Positions 7,990-16,247 are shown, counted from the first letter of the stretch. The stretch: DNA of 17,612 bases from Caryophanales bacterium UBA1744 (GCA_002314915.1 DCHU01000007.1:1-17612), one strand, 5' to 3'. The notes: generated by a model not told the origin, from the sequence alone. A program made the numbers and translations.

Positions 7990-8985
7990 TTATTTCACTT
8001 CGATTTCAAGTGAGAACGAATACTCACCATCATACTTATCATTAGGTGTGAGCGTGTTGCCTTTTGAGTCCTTGACGACTGTCTTTTCCTGATGGAAGCA
8101 GTAATAGTATTCCAAGAAAACTCCAATCTCGATAGAACACGTTCCAGGTTCTAGAGCAGCGTCCATGTCACCGTCCGTAAGTGAGAACATGAGGATGCCG
8201 ATGTGGTCCTGGATTATTAGGTAATCGTATTTTTCGGCGTTCTCGTAGTAGGTTTTTCCACTTTCGAATACGATCTCAGGCAATGTTACCTCGTAGATGT
8301 ATGTCTCAGTTAAGTTTTCTGTTCCTCCGCATTCATCGCAGACATATGTCGTTGAGCGTTGTGTGTGGTCTTCGTTATCGGTCCATTCCATCTCCCATGC
8401 ATAGTGTTCTTCTGCAACGTGGACATATAACTCAAGAGTGTCCATATCGTTAACGAGATTAACAACTACATAGTATATTGTGTCTTTCTCAAGGTTTACG
8501 GATCCCCAATAACGGTAGAATTTATCGCCACTTAATTCTTCTATCGCCACCACTACGCCTAATGTGTCATAGATATCGGTGTCTAATGCACCTTCTTTGT
8601 ACACTTCGATGGATGCAATCAATGGTTTGAATTCATCATCAGGCGTTTCAACAGGGACTCTATAATGGTCCTCATCGATATAGAAGTAATGAGGGCACTG
8701 TGAGTTAAATTTGAAATACGCTTTCTTGTCGAAGACTTGGATTTCAGGATCTTCATCAGCCGTGGTCTCGTGGATTTTCAGGGTCTTGCCGACGTATTCT
8801 CCGCATTTGGTGCAGTTGCCGATGTTATCGAGTGTGTGTTCGCAAACAGGAATTATTTCAGATGATGATTCGGTTTCTGAAGATGTGGTCTCTGTTTTAA
8901 CTTCGCTGTTGGATGGGACCACCACTTTTCCGCATGATGCAAGCATTAAGCCTGCTGCAAGGATTGTTAAGATATTCTTTTTCAT
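7990..8985 (-). CDS. Lipoprotein with CxxC knuckles
   Basis: A 331-residue protein with a lipoprotein signal ending in LASC (lipidated Cys18), then a Ser/Thr/Glu stalk to about residue 44. A knuckle CEHTLDNIGNCTKCG (Cys48, Cys58, Cys61) follows and a second pair is at YVCDECG (Cys216, Cys219). The remainder is rich in acidic and aromatic residues and looks beta-stranded; no domain is recognised. AAGGAGA lies 8 nt before the ATG. The signal, stalk and knuckle plan matches the large lipoprotein at the left edge, so the two may belong to one lineage-specific surface family. It is probably monocistronic, since terminators lie on both sides. Its location is the outer face of the membrane; its function is unknown. 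Confidence 0.88.
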   Translation of the reverse strand: MKKNILTILAAGLMLASCGKVVVPSNSEVKTETTSSETESSSEIIPVCEHTLDNIGNCTKCGEYVGKTLKIHETTADEDPEIQVFDKKAYFKFNSQCPHYFYIDEDHYRVPVETPDDEFKPLIASIEVYKEGALDTDIYDTLGVVVAIEELSGDKFYRYWGSVNLEKDTIYYVVVNLVNDMDTLELYVHVAEEHYAWEMEWTDNEDHTQRSTTYVCDECGGTENLTETYIYEVTLPEIVFESGKTYYENAEKYDYLIIQDHIGILMFSLTDGDMDAALEPGTCSIEIGVFLEYYYCFHQEKTVVKDSKGNTLTPNDKYDGEYSFSLEIEVK

Positions 8986-9084
8986 AAATCTATCTCCTTC
9001 GGCGGTATTGTAATCATGTGATTGGTTATATAAAACAAAAATAATAATTTTTAGGCATTAATGCTATGTATGTTCATTTAGACA

Positions 9085-9114
9085 TTAAAAAAGCGTGGTC
9101 ACTTAAGCCACGCT
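9085..9114 (-). terminator. Rho-independent terminator overlapping the stop codon of the six-helix protein gene
   Basis: On the minus strand AGCGTGG and CCACGCT form a 7-bp stem with a 9-nt loop, followed by TTTTTT. The TAA stop at 9103-9105 lies in the loop, so the coding end forms one arm. Confidence 0.85.
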
Positions 9115-9708
9115 GTTTGCTTTCTTTAACGCTTTCTTTTTCACTGCTGCCGCTATCATTGCGATGAATGTCGTGAGTGTCAGGAGTAATGCAGGAGCGA
9201 CTAGAGCAATTGGGAAGTAGCTAATCGTCTTTCCTGATAAATAGATGTAACCAACTGCAACTGATGAATAGATTACAAAGTAAACGATAGATGATACGAA
9301 TGCGAGGGAATAGGCTGCGACATTCTTTTTAGAGAGCATGAGTATCACGGATACCAAGGCAAGGATTGATGGTATCAGGAGCACTGCGGCGAATAAGATG
9401 CTTTGGAGTAAGGAATAGGCCTTGATCTCTGAGTAGCTGAATGCATCGCCGATTGCGGTGAATGTTCCGTATCCATACATGAACGGGCTAGCGATGAACG
9501 GGATGATGGTCATTGGTTCCCACGCTCTTCTATCTTTGTCGGTGAAGAGGAGGATTGTTGATGTGATGAGGAGAATGATTGATACCGCTCCAACGATGAC
9601 GGTGTAGAGGGTTTTGGATATATCCCCTAATGTCGCATAGAAAACTGTCAACATCGCGATGGATACAAGTGAAATGATGTTTGAGAAATATGTTAGTGCT
9701 TTGTTCAT
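9103..9708 (-). CDS. Six-helix membrane protein of unknown function
   Basis: A 201-residue protein with about six hydrophobic helices (residues about 6-26, 34-55, 66-84, 96-122, 128-153, 163-189) and a basic tail (VKKKALKKANSVA). No family or catalytic motif is recognised. The frame is open to an ATG at 9747, but a good promoter (TTTACA, 16 nt, TATACT) lies between 9709 and 9747. The -10 box ends 7 nt before the ATG at 9708, so that ATG is taken as the start. With no ribosome site and no room for a leader, the message is predicted to be leaderless. It stands as a single-gene unit with its own terminator. Confidence 0.82.
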   Translation of the reverse strand: MNKALTYFSNIISLVSIAMLTVFYATLGDISKTLYTVIVGAVSIILLITSTILLFTDKDRRAWEPMTIIPFIASPFMYGYGTFTAIGDAFSYSEIKAYSLLQSILFAAVLLIPSILALVSVILMLSKKNVAAYSLAFVSSIVYFVIYSSVAVGYIYLSGKTISYFPIALVAPALLLTLTTFIAMIAAAVKKKALKKANSVA

Positions 9709-9715
9709 GGTTTTT

Positions 9716-9743
9716 AGTATACGTGCATTAGACGCAATGTAAA
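9716..9743 (-). promoter_or_regulatory. Sigma-A-type promoter giving a leaderless mRNA
   Basis: Minus strand: -35 TTTACA at 9738-9743 (5 of 6), 16-nt spacer, -10 TATACT at 9716-9721 (5 of 6). The ATG at 9708 begins 8 nt after the -10 box, where transcription is expected to start. Confidence 0.65.
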
Positions 9744-9849
9744 TCAATAAAACATATCTTTATAAACAAGCGTTTCTAGACAAATGGGCCGCTTATCCTT
9801 GTCGTTGCTCATTAATCGTAGATTAGGGGCTAGGAATGGCGGAAAAGGC

Positions 9850-9879
9850 AAAAGAAAAGGCAGGCGATGAAGCCTGCCT
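9850..9879 (-). terminator. Rho-independent terminator of GH3 operon 1
   Basis: On the minus strand AGGCAGGC and GCCTGCCT form an 8-bp stem with a 6-nt loop, followed by TTTCTTT. It lies 15 nt after the stop of the seven-repeat protein. Its arms match those of the terminator at 7510-7532. Confidence 0.85.
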
Positions 9880-9894
9880 AGACTGTTTTGTTAA

Positions 9895-12800
9895 TTAAGC
9901 TGCAAGAATCTTTGCCCAATCTGACGCGGAGATGGTGAAGTCTTTAGTTCCCATCTGTCCGAAGGTGACCGAGACCTTCTTGGAGCCGTCTTCGTTATCG
10001 GCGAGTGCAACTTCGTAGCCTGAGTCACCGACATCGACTTTGAATTCGCCGGAGACGACTTCCCAAGTGATTGTCTTGAGGGTTACTGCGTACTTCGTCC
10101 ATCCAGTGAGAATTGATCCATCATCCTTAACTTCAAAGATGAATGGGTTCTCTGGGTCAGAGGATGCAACTTCAGCGCGTACGATTGTCTTTACAGTCGA
10201 GGTGACCTTTGACCAATCCTCTGCTGATACTGTGAAGTCCTTGGTGCCCATTTGGCCAAACGTTACTGAAACCTTTTTGGAGCCGTCTTCGTTATCGGAA
10301 ACTGCGACTTCATAGCCTGATTCTCCGACATCGACGATGAACTGCCCGCCCTTCATTTCCCACGTGAGGGTTTTGAGAGTCATTGCGTACTTTGTCCAGC
10401 CCGTGACGATTGAGCCATCGTCCTTAACTTCGAAGATGAATGGGTTTGCGGCGTCTGATGATGCGACTTCAGCGTGGACTAATGTGTTAACTGTTGCAGC
10501 GATCTTTGCGTAATCATCTGCTGAGAGTGTGAAGTCTTTTGTGCCCATCTGTCCAAAGGTGACTGAGATTTTCTTAGAGCCATCTTCATTGTCAGCGACT
10601 TCGACTGTGTAGCCTGAATCGCCTACGTCGAAGACCAACTGTCCTTTAGACATCTCCCAAGTGATTGTCTTGAGAGTGACCGCATACTTTGTCCAGCCCG
10701 TTAAGACTGAGCCATCTTCTTTGATTTCGAAGATGAATGGGTTAGCGGCATCACTGGATGCGACTTCGAGTCTAGCGATTGTCTTGACGGTTGCTCTAAT
10801 TGCTTCCGCTTCTTCTGCTGAGATTGTGAACTCTTTTGTGCCCATCTGGCCTAAGGTCATAGAGACTCTGATTGTGCCATCTGACTCATTGGATGTTGTT
10901 GCCTCATATCCTGAATCGAGCGGATCGATGACAAGGTTACCCTTCTCCATGTGCCATGCGAGGGTCTTGACAGTTACATCGTACTTGGTCCAACCGGTTA
11001 CGACTGAGCCATCATCTTTGATTGTTAAGACGAATGGTGCTGCAGCGTCACTTGATGCGACTTCTGCATGTGCTAAGGTCTTAGCCTCCTGGATGCCCTT
11101 AAGAGCGTTAACCTGAGCGGCTGTTAAGGTGAATGTCTTATCGCCCATCTGACCTAAGGTGACCTTGATGGTCATTGAGCCATCTTCATTCTCTGTTACT
11201 TCGAATGAGTAGCCCGTTTCTCCTGCGTCGATTGTGAGCTGTCCTTTGGAGTATTTCCATGCGACGGATTTAATTGTGACGTCGTACTTGGTCCAGCCTG
11301 TTAATGCGGAACCATCGGAATAGAACTCTAAGATAAATGGGTTCTCGGCGTCACTTGATGCGACTTCAGCACGGACTAAGAGTTTGACTGTGCCGAATTC
11401 GACGATCTCATCCACTGCTGGCTTAGCGATTGTGAACACCTTTGTGCCCATCTGGCCGAAGGTGACTGAGACTGTTAAGGAGCCATCCGTTTCTTCAACG
11501 ACTGCGATTTCATAGCCGGATTCGCCTGCGTCAAAGACGATCTTCCCTTCTTCAATCTTCCAAGTCATCGCCTTGATTGTTGAAGAGTACTTGGTCCAGC
11601 CTGTTGCGACTGTTCCGTCTTCACGTATTTCGAAGATGAATGGGTTCTCTGGGTCAGAGGATGCGACTTCTGCTCTATGGAGTGCCTTTGCAGTGCCTGC
11701 TTTTCTAATAGAAGCGACCTGCTCTTTGGTGAATTCGAATGTCTTATCGCCCATCTGTCCGAAGTTGACGACGACTGTTAATGTGCCATCAGCGTTCCAT
11801 GTTGGGATGAATGTGTAGCCTGAATCTCCTGGATCGAAGACCAAGTCGTTGCCGACGATCTTCCATTCGGCTGTCTTGAGCGTTACTTCGTACTTGTTCC
11901 ATCCGGTGATGAGTGTTCCATCCTCATAGAAGTCGAGGACGAATGGATTAGCAGCATCACTTGATGCGACTTCAGAGTGGACTGGATATTCCTCCACTGT
12001 CTCGCCTGGGTCTTCTTCCTGTCCAGCGTCTACGAAGCTGAGTGACCACTGGCCATAGCTCTCTTCTTTAGCGCCGACTGCGTATGAGTAACCGGTCTTG
12101 GAGACGCGGGTCTCTGCTGTTGCGGTACCTGATAAGTTCATCATATACCACTGGTTGAAGCTTGCTGGAGCGATACAGTCGAAGCCCATTAATGAGCCGT
12201 TGTTGCTTGCCCATGAGTAGCCGTAACCTGGGTCGATTGTGAGGACGTCATATTTCTCGTCTGGATGATTCTCCATTGGGACGACGTCTTTCTCTTTGAC
12301 TGAGTAGGAGCCATAAGCGATGAATGAGCCCGCCATCTCCTCGTTGTTCTTGGAGTTAAGAGAGAGTGATGTTGCGACGTATTTGTTGTCTGGTAATAAG
12401 GCAATCGCCTTATATGTTGGACGTGATGCTCCGTCGTATAAGTAATAGACTTCTGCAAGTCCGTCGATTTCATCTGTTGAATCGGATGTTCCACCGACTG
12501 TGAATGTGCCGTTTGACTGGAGAGCGAAGCTTGAAGATGAGTAGACTGAGCTGAAGATGCCAGGTCTAGCCTCCTCTGAGTTACCCGCTCCAAAGGAGCC
12601 ATCTTTGTTAAGGATACCTGAGACACACTTGCTGACATCATCGATTGTGACGACGTTGTCTTTTACTGTGTAGGTGCCTCTGGTGCCAAAGTAGTTGGTA
12701 GTTGAAGTTTCATTGCGCTCATAGTGGTTGAGCTGGAATGTTGTGTCATCGATGAGGAGCAAGTAGTCTAACTTGTTGCCGTTGTCCTCATAATTGAGGA

Positions 12801-12996
12801 ACGCTTTGCGTTTGACTTCTGTTACATCTGTTGGGTCGTCTTCCTTATTCCCCTTTTCGGTCATATCTTTGACGATCTTGTTTGTTCTTGCACTATCCCA
12901 GATGCCATAGACAAGTCTTGAGAATGGTGCTGCTGCGATAAGAGCGATGGATGCCACGAATGCGGCAGAGACGATAATTGTTGATTTCTTTAACAT
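9895..12996 (-). CDS. Membrane-anchored surface protein with seven tandem ~100-residue repeats
   Basis: A 1033-residue protein. An N-terminal hydrophobic segment (about residues 5-26) after MLKK is a signal or signal-anchor. Residues about 60-330 are beta-rich, with motifs such as GTYTVKDNVVTID. Residues 342-1033 are seven direct repeats starting at 342, 443, 544, 645, 744, 843 and 942. Each opens with EVASSD and has an acidic DG turn, then TGW(T/N)KY, a W-x-x-x strand, an SGY or TGY motif and FGQMG(T/D)K. The pattern suggests a small beta-barrel or sandwich resembling lipocalin-like modules (inference); the conserved Trp and Tyr would suit sugar binding, but this is unproven. It ends abruptly after repeat seven with no LPXTG sorting signal or C-terminal helix. 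It lies 14 nt after the GH3-B gene with its own ribosome site (GGGAGGG), so it is likely co-expressed as a surface partner. Confidence 0.9.
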   Translation of the reverse strand: MLKKSTIIVSAAFVASIALIAAAPFSRLVYGIWDSARTNKIVKDMTEKGNKEDDPTDVTEVKRKAFLNYEDNGNKLDYLLLIDDTTFQLNHYERNETSTTNYFGTRGTYTVKDNVVTIDDVSKCVSGILNKDGSFGAGNSEEARPGIFSSVYSSSSFALQSNGTFTVGGTSDSTDEIDGLAEVYYLYDGASRPTYKAIALLPDNKYVATSLSLNSKNNEEMAGSFIAYGSYSVKEKDVVPMENHPDEKYDVLTIDPGYGYSWASNNGSLMGFDCIAPASFNQWYMMNLSGTATAETRVSKTGYSYAVGAKEESYGQWSLSFVDAGQEEDPGETVEEYPVHSEVASSDAANPFVLDFYEDGTLITGWNKYEVTLKTAEWKIVGNDLVFDPGDSGYTFIPTWNADGTLTVVVNFGQMGDKTFEFTKEQVASIRKAGTAKALHRAEVASSDPENPFIFEIREDGTVATGWTKYSSTIKAMTWKIEEGKIVFDAGESGYEIAVVEETDGSLTVSVTFGQMGTKVFTIAKPAVDEIVEFGTVKLLVRAEVASSDAENPFILEFYSDGSALTGWTKYDVTIKSVAWKYSKGQLTIDAGETGYSFEVTENEDGSMTIKVTLGQMGDKTFTLTAAQVNALKGIQEAKTLAHAEVASSDAAAPFVLTIKDDGSVVTGWTKYDVTVKTLAWHMEKGNLVIDPLDSGYEATTSNESDGTIRVSMTLGQMGTKEFTISAEEAEAIRATVKTIARLEVASSDAANPFIFEIKEDGSVLTGWTKYAVTLKTITWEMSKGQLVFDVGDSGYTVEVADNEDGSKKISVTFGQMGTKDFTLSADDYAKIAATVNTLVHAEVASSDAANPFIFEVKDDGSIVTGWTKYAMTLKTLTWEMKGGQFIVDVGESGYEVAVSDNEDGSKKVSVTFGQMGTKDFTVSAEDWSKVTSTVKTIVRAEVASSDPENPFIFEVKDDGSILTGWTKYAVTLKTITWEVVSGEFKVDVGDSGYEVALADNEDGSKKVSVTFGQMGTKDFTISASDWAKILAA
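9898..11973 (-). repeat. Seven tandem coding repeats of about 300 bp
   Basis: Units begin (E of EVASSD) at 11973, 11670, 11367, 11064, 10767, 10470 and 10173, giving lengths of 303, 303, 303, 297, 297, 297 and 276 bp. The C-terminal three protein copies are the most alike (copies 6 and 7 are roughly 80 per cent identical by eye), while copies 1-4 are more diverged. Confidence 0.95.
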
Positions 12997-13010
12997 TGTT
13001 AGTCCCTCCC

Positions 13011-16000
13011 TTATGCGTTAGCGGCTTCCTTCTTGCCGCGGATTAATTCGAGTGCGATCATGACGCCACCGAGGACGATCCAGATTGATGAGATGACCAT
13101 TCCATCGATGATGGCGAACTGCCACCAGTTCATGATGCCAACTGGGAATCCGCTGTCATTCATGGCGTTGGAGTTGCCGACGACGAAGCAGACACGGTGT
13201 GCAGCCTGTCTCATGCAGTTCACTAAGTGAACGTCTGTGTTCCAGCCTTTGTATGTGAGCAACTGGTTCTCCTGAGTTGTGGTTGATGAGGAGTCGAATG
13301 AGTCGGTGCCATTTAAGACGCCGAGCAAACCGTCATATGTGCCACGGTTGTGGGCTGTAGTTGCATATGATGTGTTTGTGTAGTCTGATAAGGCAAAGCC
13401 TCTCATGCCCCACTCACCACGTAAGATGTTGGTCATAAGGCCCTGGTGAGCGCCACTCCAAACAACGCCGACACGGGCGAAGGAGTTCATGACGTTGTAG
13501 GCCTGGCCTTCAACGATTGCGTATTCGAATGGTGTTAAATAGACATCGCGTAATGCCTGCTCGTTTCCGAATGTTGAGATGGAACGGCAGCCTGTTTCGG
13601 AGTCGTTGAATGCGAAGTGCTTGACGAAGACGTAGACGCCCTTTGACTGGATGCCTTTGACTTCTGCTGCTGCGATCTTTCCGCCGAGGAAGCCGTCTTC
13701 TGAATAGTATTCGAAGTTACGTCCAGCGTAAGGTGTGCGGTGTGTGTTCATAGCAGGACCGTATAATCCTGAGTATCCGGAGTTGAGTCCGTCTTCACCG
13801 ATGTGTCTTCCGACTTCTTCCATGAGTTCGACGTTGTATGTTGCCGCCATGATGTTCTCATCTGTGTATGCACATAATGAGACGTCGTTGCCTGTTAATG
13901 ATGTGAGTTTTGCGGAGAATCCCTGAGGTCCGTTCTCATCGACGGTCTGTGGTTTACCGATTGATTCAAGATAGACCGTTCCGTGATAGCCTAAGCCGAT
14001 GAGGTGAGCCATATCCTGATAGGATAACTGGTCTAATAACTTGTCCCAGAGTGGGTCATCGTATGCTTTGCCGGTTAAGTCTTCGAGGGTTAATCCGTTC
14101 TTAGCGCCGGTAGTTGGCATTGTCTCGCCTTCAACCTTGATTTCCTCATACTGTTTGATGCCGGTCATTTCATCCTGCATCTTCTTTGTGAGTTCGATCT
14201 GCTTCTTTTCTGTTGGGAATGAGCCGGTCCAGTTGTCACGTGTGACATAGTTGACTGACTGAGTTCCATCGTATGAAGCGAGTTCTGCGGTCTTGAGCTG
14301 GTTGACGATCTTCTCGCCAGTTGCTGCTGAGACTGCGTATTTCTCATTATCGATTTCAGCGACTGTCCAAGTTGTTGTGTACTCTTTGTCGCCTGCCTTA
14401 GTTGCCTTATCGCCTGCGATGACCATTCCTGTCTTGCTCTTAGCATCGAGGATGTTGTTGAGTGCATCGTGTGCGTCTGTGCCTAAGGAAAGGTAGTAAG
14501 TGCCTGCATCGTAGATATAGCCGCCTTCTCCAGCGTTCTTGTTTGTGAAGTAGGTTCTGAATTCTTTGTCAGAGACTGAGATCTTGACTGTCTCACTTGC
14601 GTTTGGAGCGAGTTCTTTTGTCTTGCCGAAGCCGACGAGTTTGACCGCTTCTTTCTCGATTCCGTTTGCCTTGTCGAAGGCTGTGTATTCGGACTGGAGA
14701 TATACTTCAACGACGTCCTTGCCTGCGACTGAGCCTTTGTTTGTGACTTTGACTGATACGTCATAGCCAGTTGCGGTCTTCTCGAACTTTGGTTCTGAGT
14801 GCTCAAATGTTGTGTATGAAAGACCATATCCAAACGGATATGCAACATCTGCTAAGTAGTTATATGAACCTGTGTTGCCATTTCCTAAGATGAAGTCTTC
14901 ATAACGGGTCTCGTAGTAACGATAACCGACATAGATGCCTTCCTGATAGACGTTGTAGTTCATGTTTCCGTCGAGGTTGCCACCACGGTCTGTGCCGACC
15001 ATAAGTCCGCCTGCGGTATATCTATCGGTTGTTGCGTTGTATGTTGCGCCTAATGCTGCGCAGTTTGTCCAAGCAGCGCCATAGAAGTTCTGCATTGCAG
15101 GGGATGTTGTGTTGTCGTTGCAGTATGTATCGACTAAACGTCCTGATGGGTTAACGTTGCCTGCGAGGATGTCTGCGATGCCATAGAGTCCGACGACACC
15201 TGTATAGCCAACCCATAATGCTGCATCAACATCGGAGTTCTCCTTTGTTAAGAAGTCGCATTCGATTGGGTTTGCGGAGTTGATTAAGACAACGACTTTT
15301 CCGAATTTGGATTTTGCCTCTTTAAGGAGTTCAAGTTCGTTGATTGTTAGTTCGAGTGAGTTACCACTGCCACCGACCGTTTCGCTGGCGTTGCCTTTTG
15401 AGGCAGGGCTAGATGGGAGGTCGTACATTTCACCGCCTAAACGGGAGATGACGACGATTGCGGCATCCTGATATCCTGCGAATGAGTCTGATACGCCTTT
15501 CTGACCGGTTAATGTTGACCAACTTGGCTCGTTGACTGTATATGCTCCATCGACTGAGCCGTCACCGCCACGGATTGAGTTGTCGCCCTTCTCTGGGTTT
15601 GTAACATAGGCGCGGTTCTCGGTCCAGTTCATGTATGTGTCCCATACGGTCTTGTTGACCTTGATGTTTGTTCTCTCCTCAAGTGCGGCCTTTAAGTTGA
15701 GGTAGCCGTTGATTGAGGCGAGTTTTGAGCCGTATTTGTTAACGTCTAATGTAGCTGAGATATCAGCAGATCCTGTACCACAGACGAGCATGTTGGTGCT
15801 TGAGTGTCCAAGGATTGTGACGTTTGCTCCTGATTTTAATGGAAGAGCGTTGTTCTTGTTCTTTAATAAGACACAGCCTTCTTCGGTGAGTCTCTCAGCG
15901 ACTTCCATGTCGGACTTTCTTAAGTCTTCTACGTCTTCATAGTCGCTTGGGAACAATGGTTCTTTGTCCTCTTCTCCAGGCATTTTGATTGTCTTTGTGG

Positions 16001-16133
16001 ACTTCAAGCCGAGTGCCTGGTTGATGATTTTGGTGTACTGGCTTGATACCGACCATCCAACTGCAAAAGTTGACAGCAGGACTGCGGCGATGGAAGTTGT
16101 TACTATCCATTTAACTGGTAGTTTCTTCTTCAT
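13011..16133 (-). CDS. Glycoside hydrolase family 3, inverted domains, doubly membrane-anchored (GH3-B)
   Basis: A 1040-residue paralogue of GH3-A, alignable along its whole length. Order: N-terminal helix (about 9-28), sandwich domain (about 75-345; GNVNPSGRLVDTY), fibronectin-III-like domain (about 430-555; FGYGLSYTTF), TIM barrel (about 690-945), C-terminal helix (about 1008-1031) and basic tail IRGKKEAANA. Catalytic residues are present: acid/base Glu235 (GGEMYD) and nucleophile Asp917 (ALSDY), plus Arg805, Lys838 and His839. The usual DGPQG sugar-binding Asp is Asn734 (ENGPQG), so specificity or activity may differ from GH3-A. Both ends are predicted inside, with the enzyme outside. The start has an AAGGGAAAGGA ribosome site directly after a strong hairpin. 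It is first in an operon with the seven-repeat protein and divergent from a TetR-family gene. Substrate is unknown. Confidence 0.94.
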   Translation of the reverse strand: MKKKLPVKWIVTTSIAAVLLSTFAVGWSVSSQYTKIINQALGLKSTKTIKMPGEEDKEPLFPSDYEDVEDLRKSDMEVAERLTEEGCVLLKNKNNALPLKSGANVTILGHSSTNMLVCGTGSADISATLDVNKYGSKLASINGYLNLKAALEERTNIKVNKTVWDTYMNWTENRAYVTNPEKGDNSIRGGDGSVDGAYTVNEPSWSTLTGQKGVSDSFAGYQDAAIVVISRLGGEMYDLPSSPASKGNASETVGGSGNSLELTINELELLKEAKSKFGKVVVLINSANPIECDFLTKENSDVDAALWVGYTGVVGLYGIADILAGNVNPSGRLVDTYCNDNTTSPAMQNFYGAAWTNCAALGATYNATTDRYTAGGLMVGTDRGGNLDGNMNYNVYQEGIYVGYRYYETRYEDFILGNGNTGSYNYLADVAYPFGYGLSYTTFEHSEPKFEKTATGYDVSVKVTNKGSVAGKDVVEVYLQSEYTAFDKANGIEKEAVKLVGFGKTKELAPNASETVKISVSDKEFRTYFTNKNAGEGGYIYDAGTYYLSLGTDAHDALNNILDAKSKTGMVIAGDKATKAGDKEYTTTWTVAEIDNEKYAVSAATGEKIVNQLKTAELASYDGTQSVNYVTRDNWTGSFPTEKKQIELTKKMQDEMTGIKQYEEIKVEGETMPTTGAKNGLTLEDLTGKAYDDPLWDKLLDQLSYQDMAHLIGLGYHGTVYLESIGKPQTVDENGPQGFSAKLTSLTGNDVSLCAYTDENIMAATYNVELMEEVGRHIGEDGLNSGYSGLYGPAMNTHRTPYAGRNFEYYSEDGFLGGKIAAAEVKGIQSKGVYVFVKHFAFNDSETGCRSISTFGNEQALRDVYLTPFEYAIVEGQAYNVMNSFARVGVVWSGAHQGLMTNILRGEWGMRGFALSDYTNTSYATTAHNRGTYDGLLGVLNGTDSFDSSSTTTQENQLLTYKGWNTDVHLVNCMRQAAHRVCFVVGNSNAMNDSGFPVGIMNWWQFAIIDGMVISSIWIVLGGVMIALELIRGKKEAANA

Positions 16134-16152
16134 ATGTTTTTCCTTTCCCTTG

Positions 16153-16184
16153 GCAATCCGTTTTCTTTAGGAATAACGGGTTGC
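16153..16184 (-). promoter_or_regulatory. Leader hairpin abutting the GH3-B ribosome site
   Basis: On the minus strand GCAACCCGTT and AACGGATTGC form a 10-bp stem (one G-U) around a 12-nt loop. The stem ends 1 nt before AAGGGAAAGGA (16141-16151). No U-tract follows, so it is more likely an mRNA stability or translation element than a terminator. Confidence 0.5.
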
Positions 16185-16233
16185 TAAAACGATGATATTG
16201 GTTGTAGCTTTCTTAAAAATTGGGTTTAATAAA

Positions 16234-16247
16234 GATACATTTGTATC
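16234..16247. promoter_or_regulatory. Palindromic operator candidate between TetR and GH3-B
   Basis: GATACA-TT-TGTATC is a 6+6 inverted repeat in the divergent intergenic region. Its right half, read on the other strand (GATACAAA), recurs exactly at 16309-16316, beside the TetR ribosome site. This is where a TetR-family protein would be expected to bind to control itself and the GH3-B operon. Confidence 0.55.

Noticed and set aside
9765..9833. Minus-strand 22-codon frame with one Cys (begins MSNDKDKRPICLE), considered as an AgrD-like peptide
   Set aside because: No ribosome site, no amphipathic leader or acidic tail of AgrD, and not adjacent to an AgrB gene.
9898..11973. CRISPR-like or satellite array from the regular 300-bp period
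   Set aside because: The units are full coding repeats in one open frame, with no short identical repeats or unique spacers.
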